A stretch of 64,000 bases of DNA. It comes from SKKY01 sp965228015 (lineage in GTDB: Bacteria; Bacillota; Peptococcia; Peptococcales; SKKY01). The notes beneath the pieces were generated by a model, which was not told where the DNA came from, did no database searches, and saw only the letters and a list, made by a program, of their open reading frames with translations. The stretch is from positions 868,001-932,000 of the forward strand of contig OZ245787.1 of assembly GCA_965228015.1 (NCBI GenBank), read 5' to 3'. The position numbers and the translations under genes were made by a program. Shown here in pieces: positions 1 through 8,360 of this stretch (position 1 is the first letter of the stretch; every line of letters begins with the position of its first letter).

Positions 1-1024
1 TTCCTCTCACCGCAACTGTGGAAGATTGTGTTCCTACATTGCCACCCATTCCTGCAAGCAAAGGAATAAAAAATGTGAGTACAACCATTTTATCAAGTTG
101 ATCAGAAAATGCTGATAAAACATTTCCGGAAATAAGACCTCCAATTAGAGTTACAAATAACCAGGGGAGTCTTGAACCTAAGGTAGTAGACAAACGGGCA
201 TTTATATCATCTTCAAGGCCAGAAACACCGGCCATTTTGTAAATATCTTCCTCAGCTTCCTCATGGATAACGTCAATAACATCATCAACTGTGATAATTC
301 CCAGCAAATGGTTTTTATCATCCACAACGGGAACTGCCAAAAAGTCATACCTTGCAACGACTTTAGCAACTTCTTCCTGGTCATCATTTACATTAACACT
401 GATAATATTTCTTTTCATTACCTCTGATACCATCAGATCCTGGCTGGCAATAATTAATTCCCTTAATGATATTACTCCCATAAGCTGATTTTTTAAATTG
501 ATTACATAAACGTAATATACTGTCTCTGCATCAACAGCATTTTCCCTAAGGGCTTTAATAGCCTTATCTACAGATATATTATATGGGATAGTAATAAATT
601 CGGTGGTCATTATACCGCCGGCAGTATCATCTTTATAAGATAATAGTTCCTGGAGGTCTTCCGCAGAAGATGTATCAAATAAATCTAAGTATTTCTCTTT
701 ATCGCTTTCTGGTAATTCTCCTAAAAAATCCGCCGCATCATCATATGGCATATGTTCAAAAACTTCAGTTATTTTCAAATCAGGAAGCATTGAAAGCAAC
801 TGGGAAATTTCTTCTGAATCCAATTCATTTAATACAAGAGCAACTTTCTCTGCTTCTAACTGCTCAATTAAGATTTTTTTATCTTTAAGGCGATTCAGAC
901 TTTTCAAGACATCTGCAATATCTGCCTGGTGAGTCTTAGTCAGAATTTCTCTAATCTGTGTAAAATTTTTTAGAATTACTGCATTTTTTAATTTTTTTTG
1001 ATCCTGTAATCTAGAATTAACCAT
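1..1024 (-). CDS. mgtE: Magnesium transporter MgtE (3' end outside the window)
   Basis: The reverse strand reads open from an ATG at 1024 to the window edge, about 341 codons, so the C-terminal membrane part is cut off. The order is the MgtE one: an acidic helical N domain (roughly residues 1-130), a pair of CBS domains (about 135-255, with the motif FLAVPVVDDKNHLLGIITV), then the first membrane helix and the pore-helix signature PLLAGMGGNVGTQSS near the visible end. The family is a homodimeric Mg2+ channel in the inner membrane whose N and CBS domains close the pore when cytosolic Mg2+ is high. RBS AAGGAGGAG lies just upstream. It is downstream of era on the same strand. Confidence 0.95.
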   Translation of the reverse strand, partial: MVNSRLQDQKKLKNAVILKNFTQIREILTKTHQADIADVLKSLNRLKDKKILIEQLEAEKVALVLNELDSEEISQLLSMLPDLKITEVFEHMPYDDAADFLGELPESDKEKYLDLFDTSSAEDLQELLSYKDDTAGGIMTTEFITIPYNISVDKAIKALRENAVDAETVYYVYVINLKNQLMGVISLRELIIASQDLMVSEVMKRNIISVNVNDDQEEVAKVVARYDFLAVPVVDDKNHLLGIITVDDVIDVIHEEAEEDIYKMAGVSGLEDDINARLSTTLGSRLPWLFVTLIGGLISGNVLSAFSDQLDKMVVLTFFIPLLAGMGGNVGTQSSTVAVRG

Positions 1025-1038
1025 AGCTCCTCCTTAGT

Positions 1039-1068
1039 CAGAGCTATCCTCCAGCGAAGAAAGCTCTG
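1039..1068 (-). promoter_or_regulatory. Short inverted repeat in the mgtE leader
   Basis: CAGAGCT and AGCTCTG form a 7-bp perfect stem around a 16-nt loop that itself contains GGAGGA, immediately before the real mgtE ribosome binding site. It could be a small translational control hairpin. It is far too short for an M-box riboswitch. Function is inferred only from position. Confidence 0.3.
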
Positions 1069-1116
1069 TTATTGTTTTTTCGATCGGGGTATTACTTCCA
1101 TTTTACATTCTCCTCC

Positions 1117-2010
1117 TTAATAATCTTTGTTATTATATCCGAAGTTACTTAAAGTTGTATTTTTATTTCTCCAGTCTTCCTTAACCTTTACCCAAAGGTC
1201 TAAAAAAATTCTGGCTCCTAAAATATTTTCTAGTTCTCTTCTGGCATCCTGGCCAATTGCTTTCAACAATTGTCCCTGTTTGCCAATGATAATTTTCTTT
1301 TGCGAACTTCTTTCCACATAAATCGAAGCAAGAATATTAATTACTTCACCTTTTTTCTTTTCTTCAAGTTGTTCAATGACAACGGCAACAGAGTGAGGAA
1401 TTTCTTCCTTAGTTCTTTTTAATATTTTTTCTCTGATAATTTCAGAAATTACCACTTTCTCTGGTTGATCAGTAACCTCATCAGAAGGATAAAACATCGG
1501 TCCTTCTTCAAGATATTTTTTTGTTCTTTCTATTAACTGATCTACATTATCCCTTTTTAGAGCGGAAACAGGAAAAATTTCAGCAAACTCCATTTTATTT
1601 TGCCAAAAATCAATTTTTCTTAATAAATCTTCTTTTGGTATTAAATCTATTTTATTTAAAATTAAAAAAACAGGAAGCTTGGTTGACTTCAGTCTTTCAA
1701 CAATAAATTCTTCTCCGGTTTTAAAATCAACTGAAGCATCTACAAGATAAAATAATAAATCAACATCCCTCATTGTCTTTTCTGCAACATCTACCATATA
1801 TTCACCCAGTCGGTGCTTAGGCTTATGAATACCCGGAGTATCTAAAAAGACTACCTGAACATCTTCTTTTGTGTAGATTCCAGTTATTCTGTTCCTGGTT
1901 GTCTGGGGTTTGTCTGACATAATCGCAACTTTTTTCCCCAGGATTTCATTCATCAAAGTAGATTTACCTGCATTCGGCCTTCCAATTAGTGCTACAAATC
2001 CTGACTTCAT
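1117..2010 (-). CDS. era: GTPase Era
   Basis: 297 aa, the normal Era length. The GTPase motifs are G1 GRPNAGKS (residues 10-17), G3 DTPG (57-60) and G4 NKID (119-122). A KH domain follows around residues 240-283 with IIIGKQGQLLKAIG. Era binds the 3' end of 16S rRNA and is needed for 30S maturation. Its start overlaps the cdd stop by one base (TAATG), so the two are translationally coupled. Its neighbours ybeY, pgpH and phoH are the usual Firmicutes context. The frame is intact. Confidence 0.98.
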   Translation of the reverse strand: MKSGFVALIGRPNAGKSTLMNEILGKKVAIMSDKPQTTRNRITGIYTKEDVQVVFLDTPGIHKPKHRLGEYMVDVAEKTMRDVDLLFYLVDASVDFKTGEEFIVERLKSTKLPVFLILNKIDLIPKEDLLRKIDFWQNKMEFAEIFPVSALKRDNVDQLIERTKKYLEEGPMFYPSDEVTDQPEKVVISEIIREKILKRTKEEIPHSVAVVIEQLEEKKKGEVINILASIYVERSSQKKIIIGKQGQLLKAIGQDARRELENILGARIFLDLWVKVKEDWRNKNTTLSNFGYNNKDY

Positions 2011-2405
2011 TAATTCCCTTCTTTCAAATCATATTCAAATGCCATTGGCAGTAATTCTTTAAGAGTAACAGTTTTTATACCATTCTTCCACTTAATTGTA
2101 ACCTCAAGATCATCTGCAAACTCTTTCAATACCTGCAAACAAGCACCACAGGGTGTTACTATTGTATCTGCTTCTGTGACTAATGCAAGTTTCTTAAAAC
2201 ATTTTTCTCCCTGCCCCACAGCAGAAAAAACTGCATTTCTCTCAGCACAAATAGTCATGCCAAAGCTTACATTCTCTATATTAGTACCAGTGTAAACCTT
2301 ATCATCGCATCCTAAAATTACCGCTCCTACTTTAAATTTCGAATATGGTGAATAAGATTTTTCCATTACTTTTTCAGCAAAAACCATTAATTCTTCATTA
2401 GTCAC
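2010..2405 (-). CDS. cdd: Cytidine deaminase
   Basis: 131 aa, the size of the small tetrameric zinc cytidine deaminases. Zinc ligands and catalytic glutamate are visible: TICAERNAVFSAVGQG (C53, E55) and TPCGACLQ (C86, C89). It hydrolyses cytidine and deoxycytidine to uridine and deoxyuridine in pyrimidine salvage. It lies between dgkA and era, as in many clostridia, and ends in a one-base overlap with era. Confidence 0.97.
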   Translation of the reverse strand: MTNEELMVFAEKVMEKSYSPYSKFKVGAVILGCDDKVYTGTNIENVSFGMTICAERNAVFSAVGQGEKCFKKLALVTEADTIVTPCGACLQVLKEFADDLEVTIKWKNGIKTVTLKELLPMAFEYDLKEGN

Positions 2406-2418
2406 AAAATCACATCCT

Positions 2419-2769
2419 TTATTTTATTAAAAAAATTAAAACTCCATTAATTAGAGCAGCAATACTAACCACAAGAACAGCGCCTGCTGCCATATCTTTT
2501 ATTCTTTTTGCCTCAATGTTATAGTCCTGTACAATAAGGTCTACTGTTCTTTCAAAAGCAGAATTAATTACCTCCACAGAGATAACCATACCAATCTGCA
2601 AAAAAAGCAAAACCCAGCGGACTGCTGAAAGTTTAAATATAACACCTAAAAATATTGCTGTTATCATAGCTATAAAGTGTATTTTAAAGTTTTTTTCATT
2701 TCTGAAAGCAAAAGTCATACCTGAAAAAGCATGTTTAAGGCTCTCAAATAAGTTCTTAGATTTATACAT
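2419..2769 (-). CDS. dgkA: Undecaprenol/diacylglycerol kinase family membrane protein
   Basis: 116 aa with three membrane helices. The DgkA signature EVINSAFERTVDLI spans residues about 66-79, followed by a conserved KDMAAGAV in the last third. In Gram-positives this family phosphorylates undecaprenol, recycling the lipid carrier for wall synthesis; substrate preference cannot be read from sequence here. The gene sits 13 bases upstream of cdd and 9 downstream of ybeY, in one apparent operon. Confidence 0.93.
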   Translation of the reverse strand: MYKSKNLFESLKHAFSGMTFAFRNEKNFKIHFIAMITAIFLGVIFKLSAVRWVLLFLQIGMVISVEVINSAFERTVDLIVQDYNIEAKRIKDMAAGAVLVVSIAALINGVLIFLIK

Positions 2770-2778
2770 ATTTTTACA

Positions 2779-3249
2779 CTACCTTGTAAGAGAAAATTTT
2801 TCCAGTATTGCTTCTTCTCTTGAGCGCATTTCCTTCTTTTCGTCTTCCTCTAAATGATCATGTCCTAAAAGGTGGAGCATACCATGAACAAAAAGATACA
2901 TAAATTCTCTTTTAAAGCTGTGATTAAATTCTTTACTTTGTTCTTCTGCTTTTTCCAGAGAAATAACAATATCCCCCAGCAAAATTTCCTCAGGAAGATT
3001 TCCTTCTTTTATGTTTTTTAATTCAAAATCCTCATAAATCGGGAAAGACAAAACATCTGTGGCAGAATCTATATTTCTGTATTCTCTATTTAATTCCCTG
3101 ATATCAGAATTATCCATAAGAACAAGACTGGCTTCTGCTGAAAGTGGTATATTCTCAGAAGTGAGCATATCAATAAAAATTTTTTCAATTATTTCAGAAT
3201 CCTCTTTATTAAAAATAACTTTATCCTGTTCATTATTTATTTTTATCAT
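2779..3249 (-). CDS. ybeY: Endoribonuclease YbeY (rRNA maturation factor)
   Basis: About 156 aa. The metal-binding HGMLHLLGHDH signature (H3xH5xH) lies at roughly residues 121-131, preceded by the conserved DSATDVLSFPI. YbeY is a zinc-dependent RNase acting in 16S rRNA 3'-end processing and ribosome quality control. I chose the ATG at 3249 (MIKINNEQ) because the AGGATGG upstream is then correctly spaced; an ATG four codons earlier (3261) is possible. Either start overlaps the 3' end of pgpH (by 17 or 29 bp), so translation is probably coupled. Confidence 0.95.
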   Translation of the reverse strand: MIKINNEQDKVIFNKEDSEIIEKIFIDMLTSENIPLSAEASLVLMDNSDIRELNREYRNIDSATDVLSFPIYEDFELKNIKEGNLPEEILLGDIVISLEKAEEQSKEFNHSFKREFMYLFVHGMLHLLGHDHLEEDEKKEMRSREEAILEKFSLTR

Positions 3250-5374
3250 TATTGTTACCATCCTGACTTTCTTTTTTCATTTCCTTTAACACACCTTCTG
3301 GGTATTCAATTCTCGTATGATAAATGCCCTGAAGAATTTTTACAAAAGTCTTTATAATGGTCTCTATTTCTTTCATTGTAAGTTCACTTTCATCAAGCTG
3401 TCCGTCATAAAGCTTATCCTTGACAATATTTCTGACCATGTTATCTATTTTTATAGGATTAATATCTTTTATAGATTTTACTGCTGCTTCTACACTATCC
3501 GCCAGCATAAGGATAGCCGTTTCCTTGGTATTTGGCTTTGGTCCCTCGTATCTGAAATCATCCCCGGAGACATCTGGGTTTAACTCCTTTGCTTTATGGA
3601 AAAAATAATTCATTAAACTGGTTCCATGATGCATTGGGATAAAATCTAAAATCTTTTGAGGTAACTTATATTTTTTACCTAAATCAATACCCTCTTTAAC
3701 ATGGGCTTGAAGAACAATCACACTAAGGCTTGGATTAAGTTTTTCATGAGGATTTTCACCAACCTGATTTTCAACATAGAAAAATGGTCTTTTTAACTTT
3801 CCTATGTCATGGTAAGCTGCACCTACTCTTACAAGTACCGAGTTTGCTCCAATAGCTTCTGCAGCTCCTTCTGCAAGATTACCAAGAATAATTGAGTGGT
3901 GATATGTTCCATGAGCTTCAATAATCAGCTTTTTCAACAATGGATGGTTAGGATTAAATAATTCCAGCAATTTTATAATTGTTGTCTTATTAAATAAATC
4001 CTCCAGATAGGGAAGTATTCCAATAGTAAGTACCGTTGATAAAAAACCATTTATTGCACCAAAAGCCAGGGCAGTAAAATTAAAAGTATAATCTTCATTT
4101 ACTGTAAGTAGCCAAGCTGCAATACTCAAACAATTTGCAAGAGAAATAAATACTCCCGCTTTAATCAGGTCTCCCCTTTGATTAATTTTGGCTACAAGAT
4201 AAATACCCACATAACTGCCAATAAAAGAAGTATAGACATAAGCCATATCCTCTGTAATTAATCCAATATAAATACTAATAATCGCTGCAGAAACATAAGC
4301 AAGCTTATCATCAAGAAGAATTGCAATCATCATTGCCACTGCTGCTGTTGGTATTAAAAAACTCACAAGAGGAGCAAAAGTACTGGTGGAGTAATTTTGC
4401 ACTATAATAAATATTTTAATTAATATCAGGGCAGTATAAAACAGCACCATAAGTAAAAGTATATTTCTGTCTTTTCTGTACATTTCAGGCTTATAATTTT
4501 TCAGGAAAAGAGAAATAAGCATTACAAAAAGTAATGTGTATAGAACTATACCCATTAAAATACCAGGAATATTACCTCTGTCCGAATATCCAAGCCAGTT
4601 GATTATTTCTATTTGCCGAGAAGTCAGTACTTCTCCCTTGCTCACAACACGTTCATTTTTTTGGACTACAATTCTTACCGGATCAACTTTCTTAAGCTCT
4701 GCTGCTACTTCCTTAGCAGTTGCCTCTTCATCTGGAATAAGATTAGGAACCATCTTTAAAGTATTTGCAAGATTTGAAATGAATTTTTTATAAACCGGAT
4801 TAATGTCCAGTAAACTAATATCTGAATTAATTTTTTCTATTGTAAAAATAAGATTTTCACTGTTTACCCCAGCAGAAAAATTATTTTTAATAATTACTTC
4901 CAGCCTTCCCATTAAAGCATCTATCTGAGATTCTGAAGCTGAGCTAAGCGTTTTAAGATCAATTAATGTGAAATTAAAGCCTAAACCAGATAATATATTT
5001 ACTTTCTGATTAAGAAGTAGTTCTTTATCATTCAAAATCTGCTTAATTTTTTCTGTAATATTTTGAAGCTGGGCCTGGTATTCATCAACAACTGCTGGTT
5101 CCAGGCGATAAACAGTTTTTACTTTTGTTGCAATTTCTGCTTTTTTTATTTCTGTGGCTTCTTTATCAATAAAAGTTAGGTATCTGTCTGCTTCAATAGT
5201 TACCGGAGAAACATCCCCTTCAGCTAAATCAAGAACATTAGGTATCATACTTCCGGATATCAAAGCTACCACCATCATAGTAAAAACAAAAACATAAAGA
5301 GCACGGCGATATTTAGTATTATTTTCAAAAAACTTATAAACCTTATTACGTTTTATCTTTTTTAGAAAACCCAT
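3233..5374 (-). CDS. pgpH: 7TM-HD family c-di-AMP phosphodiesterase PgpH
   Basis: 713 aa and intact. An N-terminal transmembrane helix (about 28-48) is followed by an extracytoplasmic domain (about 50-280), a seven-helix membrane region (about 285-470) and a C-terminal cytoplasmic HD domain with HGTYHHSIILGNLAE and AAYHDIGKLKRP. This is the 7TMR-HDED architecture of Listeria PgpH and Bacillus YqfF. Those enzymes hydrolyse c-di-AMP to pApA and so affect osmotic and K+ control, which would suit a salt-adapted organism (inference). It is flanked by phoH and ybeY. Confidence 0.93.
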   Translation of the reverse strand: MGFLKKIKRNKVYKFFENNTKYRRALYVFVFTMMVVALISGSMIPNVLDLAEGDVSPVTIEADRYLTFIDKEATEIKKAEIATKVKTVYRLEPAVVDEYQAQLQNITEKIKQILNDKELLLNQKVNILSGLGFNFTLIDLKTLSSASESQIDALMGRLEVIIKNNFSAGVNSENLIFTIEKINSDISLLDINPVYKKFISNLANTLKMVPNLIPDEEATAKEVAAELKKVDPVRIVVQKNERVVSKGEVLTSRQIEIINWLGYSDRGNIPGILMGIVLYTLLFVMLISLFLKNYKPEMYRKDRNILLLMVLFYTALILIKIFIIVQNYSTSTFAPLVSFLIPTAAVAMMIAILLDDKLAYVSAAIISIYIGLITEDMAYVYTSFIGSYVGIYLVAKINQRGDLIKAGVFISLANCLSIAAWLLTVNEDYTFNFTALAFGAINGFLSTVLTIGILPYLEDLFNKTTIIKLLELFNPNHPLLKKLIIEAHGTYHHSIILGNLAEGAAEAIGANSVLVRVGAAYHDIGKLKRPFFYVENQVGENPHEKLNPSLSVIVLQAHVKEGIDLGKKYKLPQKILDFIPMHHGTSLMNYFFHKAKELNPDVSGDDFRYEGPKPNTKETAILMLADSVEAAVKSIKDINPIKIDNMVRNIVKDKLYDGQLDESELTMKEIETIIKTFVKILQGIYHTRIEYPEGVLKEMKKESQDGNNNDKNK

Positions 5375-5389
5375 ATAAAATCACTCTTT

Positions 5390-6350
5390 TTAATTTGATT
5401 TGTAGTACCTGTCATATGCATCAATAATCTTTCTAACAACCTTATGTCTTACAACATCTGTACTTTTCAAAAATGAAAAACCTATCTCATTTATATCTTT
5501 TAAAATATTTTGAACAACAATCAATCCAGATTCTGAATTTTTCGGCAGGTCCACCTGGGTAATATCCCCAGTTACTACTACCTTAGAATTTAGGCCGATT
5601 CTTGTCAAAAACATTTTCATTTGTTCCGGAGTTGTATTTTGTGCCTCATCGAGAATAATAAAACAATCTTCTAGGGTACGCCCTCTCATATATACCAGGG
5701 GGCTATTTCAATAATTCCCTTTTCAATATATTTTAGTGCCAGGTCTAAACCCAGTACATCATAAAGACCATCATACAAAGGCCTTAAGTATGGATCAATC
5801 TTTTCCTGAAGATCCCCGGGAAGAAATCCCAGCTTTTTTCCAGCTTCTACTGCAGGCCTGGTCAGCACAATTCTGGATACCTTTTTTCTCTTAAATATTT
5901 TACTGCCATTACCACTGCAAGATATATCTTACCCGTTCCTGCAGGTCCAATACCAAATACTACATCTTTTTCTTTTATCTTTTCGATATATTCATACTGC
6001 CCTTTGGTCTTTGCCATAATTTTTTTACCGCGAACAGTCATGTATATTGCTTCTTTTAAGAGATTAGATATCTCTTGGTTTTCTTCTCTCATAATTATTG
6101 CATAATCTATATCAGTAAGGGATATCACCCTGTTATCTTCAACTAAATTTATTAAATGTTTAAAAATTCTTTCAGCTAACTCCACATCCTCTTTTTTACC
6201 GGTAATAATAATTTCGTTACTTTTTGCCACAATCTCTACAGGAACATTTTCTCTTACCATATTTAAGTACTCATCATTTGCACCATACAACATTTGTGCA
6301 ATCTGATTATTATTCAGGCTAATAATTTTTTCCTGTTGCTGCAAATTCAA
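5390..6350 (-). pseudogene. phoH: PhoH family ATPase, two single-base frameshifts
   Basis: The three fragments together give a complete PhoH of about 320 aa: an N-terminal KH-like region, Walker A FGIGPAGTGK, then LTRPAVEAGKKLGFLPGDL, then FIILDEAQNTT and GDITQVDLP. Frame is lost at an A6 run (T6 on the plus strand, 5882-5887), where A7 would restore REKKVSRIVLTRPA. It is lost again at a C5 run (5698-5702), where C6 would restore IAPLVYMRGRTL. Both look like one-base losses in homopolymers. The start is probably TTG at 6350 behind AGAGGGGG. PhoH (YqfB-type) is an RNA-associated ATPase encoded next to ybeY. Because only these two bases are wrong, a sequencing error remains possible. Confidence 0.9.
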
Positions 6351-6365
6351 ACCCCCTCTTAAAAA

Positions 6366-6394
6366 AAGTGCCTTTTGTATGAAAAAAGGCACTT
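6366..6394 (-). terminator. Rho-independent terminator just upstream of phoH
   Basis: AAGTGCCTTTT and AAAAGGCACTT form a perfect 11-bp stem with a 7-nt loop, followed on the minus strand by seven T. It ends the floA-side transcript only about 10 nt before the phoH ribosome binding site, so it could also act as an attenuator. Confidence 0.8.
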
Positions 6395-6404
6395 ATGACT
6401 AATA

Positions 6405-6590
6405 TTATAATAGATTTTTCATTGTAATCACAAAATATACTGTTATTGTAAATAAAATTACTCCAAGGGCAATATTAAAAATTCTTAATAATTTATTTTC
6501 AATAATTATTTTATTGAAAATAATACCTGCTAATATTCCAATGGAAATTATAACTAACCAGCTAATAAATACTAAAAACAATGGCTTCAC
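6405..6590 (-). CDS. Small two-helix membrane protein, unknown function
   Basis: 61 aa, almost entirely hydrophobic, with two predicted membrane helices (about 3-27 and 34-58) joined by a short charged turn. It starts with GTG that overlaps the stop of the upstream gene (GTGA, 4 bp), so it is translationally coupled to the lysine-rich gene before it. It does not resemble YqfC or YqfD, the genes normally found between floA and phoH in spore formers. I do not recognise the family. Confidence 0.6.
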   Translation of the reverse strand: MKPLFLVFISWLVIISIGILAGIIFNKIIIENKLLRIFNIALGVILFTITVYFVITMKNLL

Positions 6591-7035
6591 CTTCTGTAGG
6601 GCATTCCAATCCGACGGAAAACTGGTTTCCCAATTATTTCAGAATAAACAACGGCCTTTTTTAAATCTATATTCTCAATTAAATTGTCGGATTCTTCATC
6701 ATTATAGTATATTTCATCGCTTTTTTCATCTATAACTTTTTTTATTCTTGTTGCAGGTTCAGGCTTAATTTCAACTGCCGGGGCTGGAAGAGCCTGTTTA
6801 TATTTCTTTTTCTTTGGAACAGGCTCCATTGACATTTCTTCCAGTTTTTTTAATTGTTCTAAAGCTTCTTTAAAGAAAGTTTTTTCTTTTTCTTAACTTT
6901 ATTTTTCCCAACAATTACAGGTTCCTTATCACCAGCATCCTTTTTCTTTTTCTTCCCTGAAGCTGCTCCGGAAATTAATTTAAAAACAAAAATATAGAAA
7001 GCAATGTTAAATAAAGTTCCAAATAAATCTTCCAT
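6587..7035 (-). pseudogene. Lysine-rich membrane-anchored protein downstream of floA, frameshifted
   Basis: The ATG at 7035 overlaps the floA stop by one base (TAATG). The first 50 codons encode MEDLFGTLFNIAFYIFVFKL, a membrane anchor, then a tail of lysine clusters. The frame fails at an A6 run (T6 on the plus strand, 6880-6885). Adding one A continues into the 82-codon downstream frame, which has proline/lysine-rich sequence and a C-terminal segment ending VVYSEIIGKPVFRRIGMPYRR. The total is about 150 aa. Function is unknown. Coupling to floA suggests a role with the flotillin scaffold, but this is inference. Confidence 0.6.
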
Positions 7036-8000
7036 TATTTACCCTCTTTAGAAATGTTTTCTCTCATTGTTGTATCTGCAATTACATTTTGCATATTATA
7101 GTAATCCATTACACCCAGCTTACCACTTCTAAAAGCTTCAGCAATTCCTATTGGAACCTGGGCCTCCGCCTCTACTACTTTAGCTCTCATTTCCTGAACC
7201 TTTACCTTCATCTCTTGTTCCTGGGCAACAGCCATTGCTCTTCTTTCTTCTGCCTTAGCCTGAGCAATTTTCTTGTCAGCTTCCGCCTGATCAGTTTGTA
7301 ATTCAGCACCAATGTTTTTCCCTACATCCACATCGGCTATGTCAATTGAAAGGATTTCAAAGGCTGTACCTGAATCTAATCCTTTTTCAAGTACTGTTTT
7401 GGATATGCTGTCAGGATTCTCAAGAACGTTTTTGTGATTTACAGCACTACCAATTGTTGTTACGATACCTTCACCTACTCTGGCAATAATCGTTTCTTCT
7501 CCTGCTCCACCAACAAGTCTGTCAATATTTGCTCTTACTGTTACTCTGGCAGTAGCTTTTACCTGAATACCATCTTTTGCCATCGCAGTTACGATAGGAG
7601 TTTCTATAACTTTTGGAGTAACACTTACAGTTACAGCTTCCTTTACATTTCTTCCCGCTAAATCAATTGCAGCTGCTTTAGAAAAATTTAAATCAATTCC
7701 AGCCCTTTGAGCAGCAATCAGTGCATCTATAACTCTGTCAACATTTCCCCCTGCAAGATAATGAGCTTCCAGTTTTCCCAGCTCAACATCTAATTCTGCT
7801 TTTTCTGCTTTAATTAAAAGAAGTACTATTCTGGATGGCACTACTCTTCTTAATCTCATACCTACAAGATCAAAAAGACCCACCTTTACTCCTGCAGCTA
7901 AAGCTGAAATCCACAAACCAACTGGTACAAAAGTCAAAATTATTACAAAAAATAAAATAATTAAAACTAATAAAATAAAGGGTGCTAATATTTCAATCAT
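7035..8000 (-). CDS. floA: Flotillin-like protein FloA
   Basis: 321 aa and intact. An N-terminal hydrophobic hairpin (about 5-45) is followed by a SPFH/band-7-like region and a coiled-coil rich in EAK repeats (about 230-290). The family anchors at the inner face of the membrane and organises functional membrane microdomains. Upstream is the remnant of nfeD, the standard partner gene; downstream are two coupled small membrane proteins. The ribosome binding site AGGAGGAG is well placed. Confidence 0.95.
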   Translation of the reverse strand: MIEILAPFILLVLIILFFVIILTFVPVGLWISALAAGVKVGLFDLVGMRLRRVVPSRIVLLLIKAEKAELDVELGKLEAHYLAGGNVDRVIDALIAAQRAGIDLNFSKAAAIDLAGRNVKEAVTVSVTPKVIETPIVTAMAKDGIQVKATARVTVRANIDRLVGGAGEETIIARVGEGIVTTIGSAVNHKNVLENPDSISKTVLEKGLDSGTAFEILSIDIADVDVGKNIGAELQTDQAEADKKIAQAKAEERRAMAVAQEQEMKVKVQEMRAKVVEAEAQVPIGIAEAFRSGKLGVMDYYNMQNVIADTTMRENISKEGK

Positions 8001-8020
8001 TTGTTCTCCTCCTGTTTAAA

Positions 8021-8360
8021 TTATATTTTTCTAACAACTACCCTGTTTCCTTCTTTTTGTATAACAACAACTCTTTCATTATTGTCGATAAATGCTCCGT
8101 CACTTACAACAGAAATTTGTTCACCATTATCCAGCAAAACATTACCAGAAGGTCTTAGTTTTGTAGTTGCAACACCTTCCTAACCAACCAGGGACTCTGA
8201 AAGAACTCTTTCTTTTTCCTGTTCATCCTTAATACCAAAACGCTGAAGAACAAGTCGGTTCCAAACAGTGCTTCTTTTTAAAAACTTAAATGCAATTATA
8301 GTAATAATAATTGAAAGAACAATGGCTATGGTTAAAGATGTCAATGCAGCTTCAACGCTT
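8021..8360 (-). pseudogene. nfeD: NfeD family membrane protein, 5' end lost to ISLre2 and with an in-frame stop
   Basis: Only the C-terminal part remains: a membrane helix (SLTIAIVLSIIITIIAFKFL), then the NfeD OB-fold (GVATTKLRPSGNVLLDNGEQ, ending VVVRKI). An in-frame TAG at 8180-8182 falls at the start of the OB fold (SLVG-stop-EGVATTKLRPSG), where relatives commonly have Lys or Gln. The upstream protease-like half is missing because ISLre2 copy 1 begins at 8361. NfeD and FloA normally work together, so floA has lost an intact neighbour here. Confidence 0.85.

Noticed and set aside
1025..1116. M-box or other large riboswitch upstream of mgtE
   Set aside because: Only about 90 bp separate era and mgtE and no M-box core is visible.
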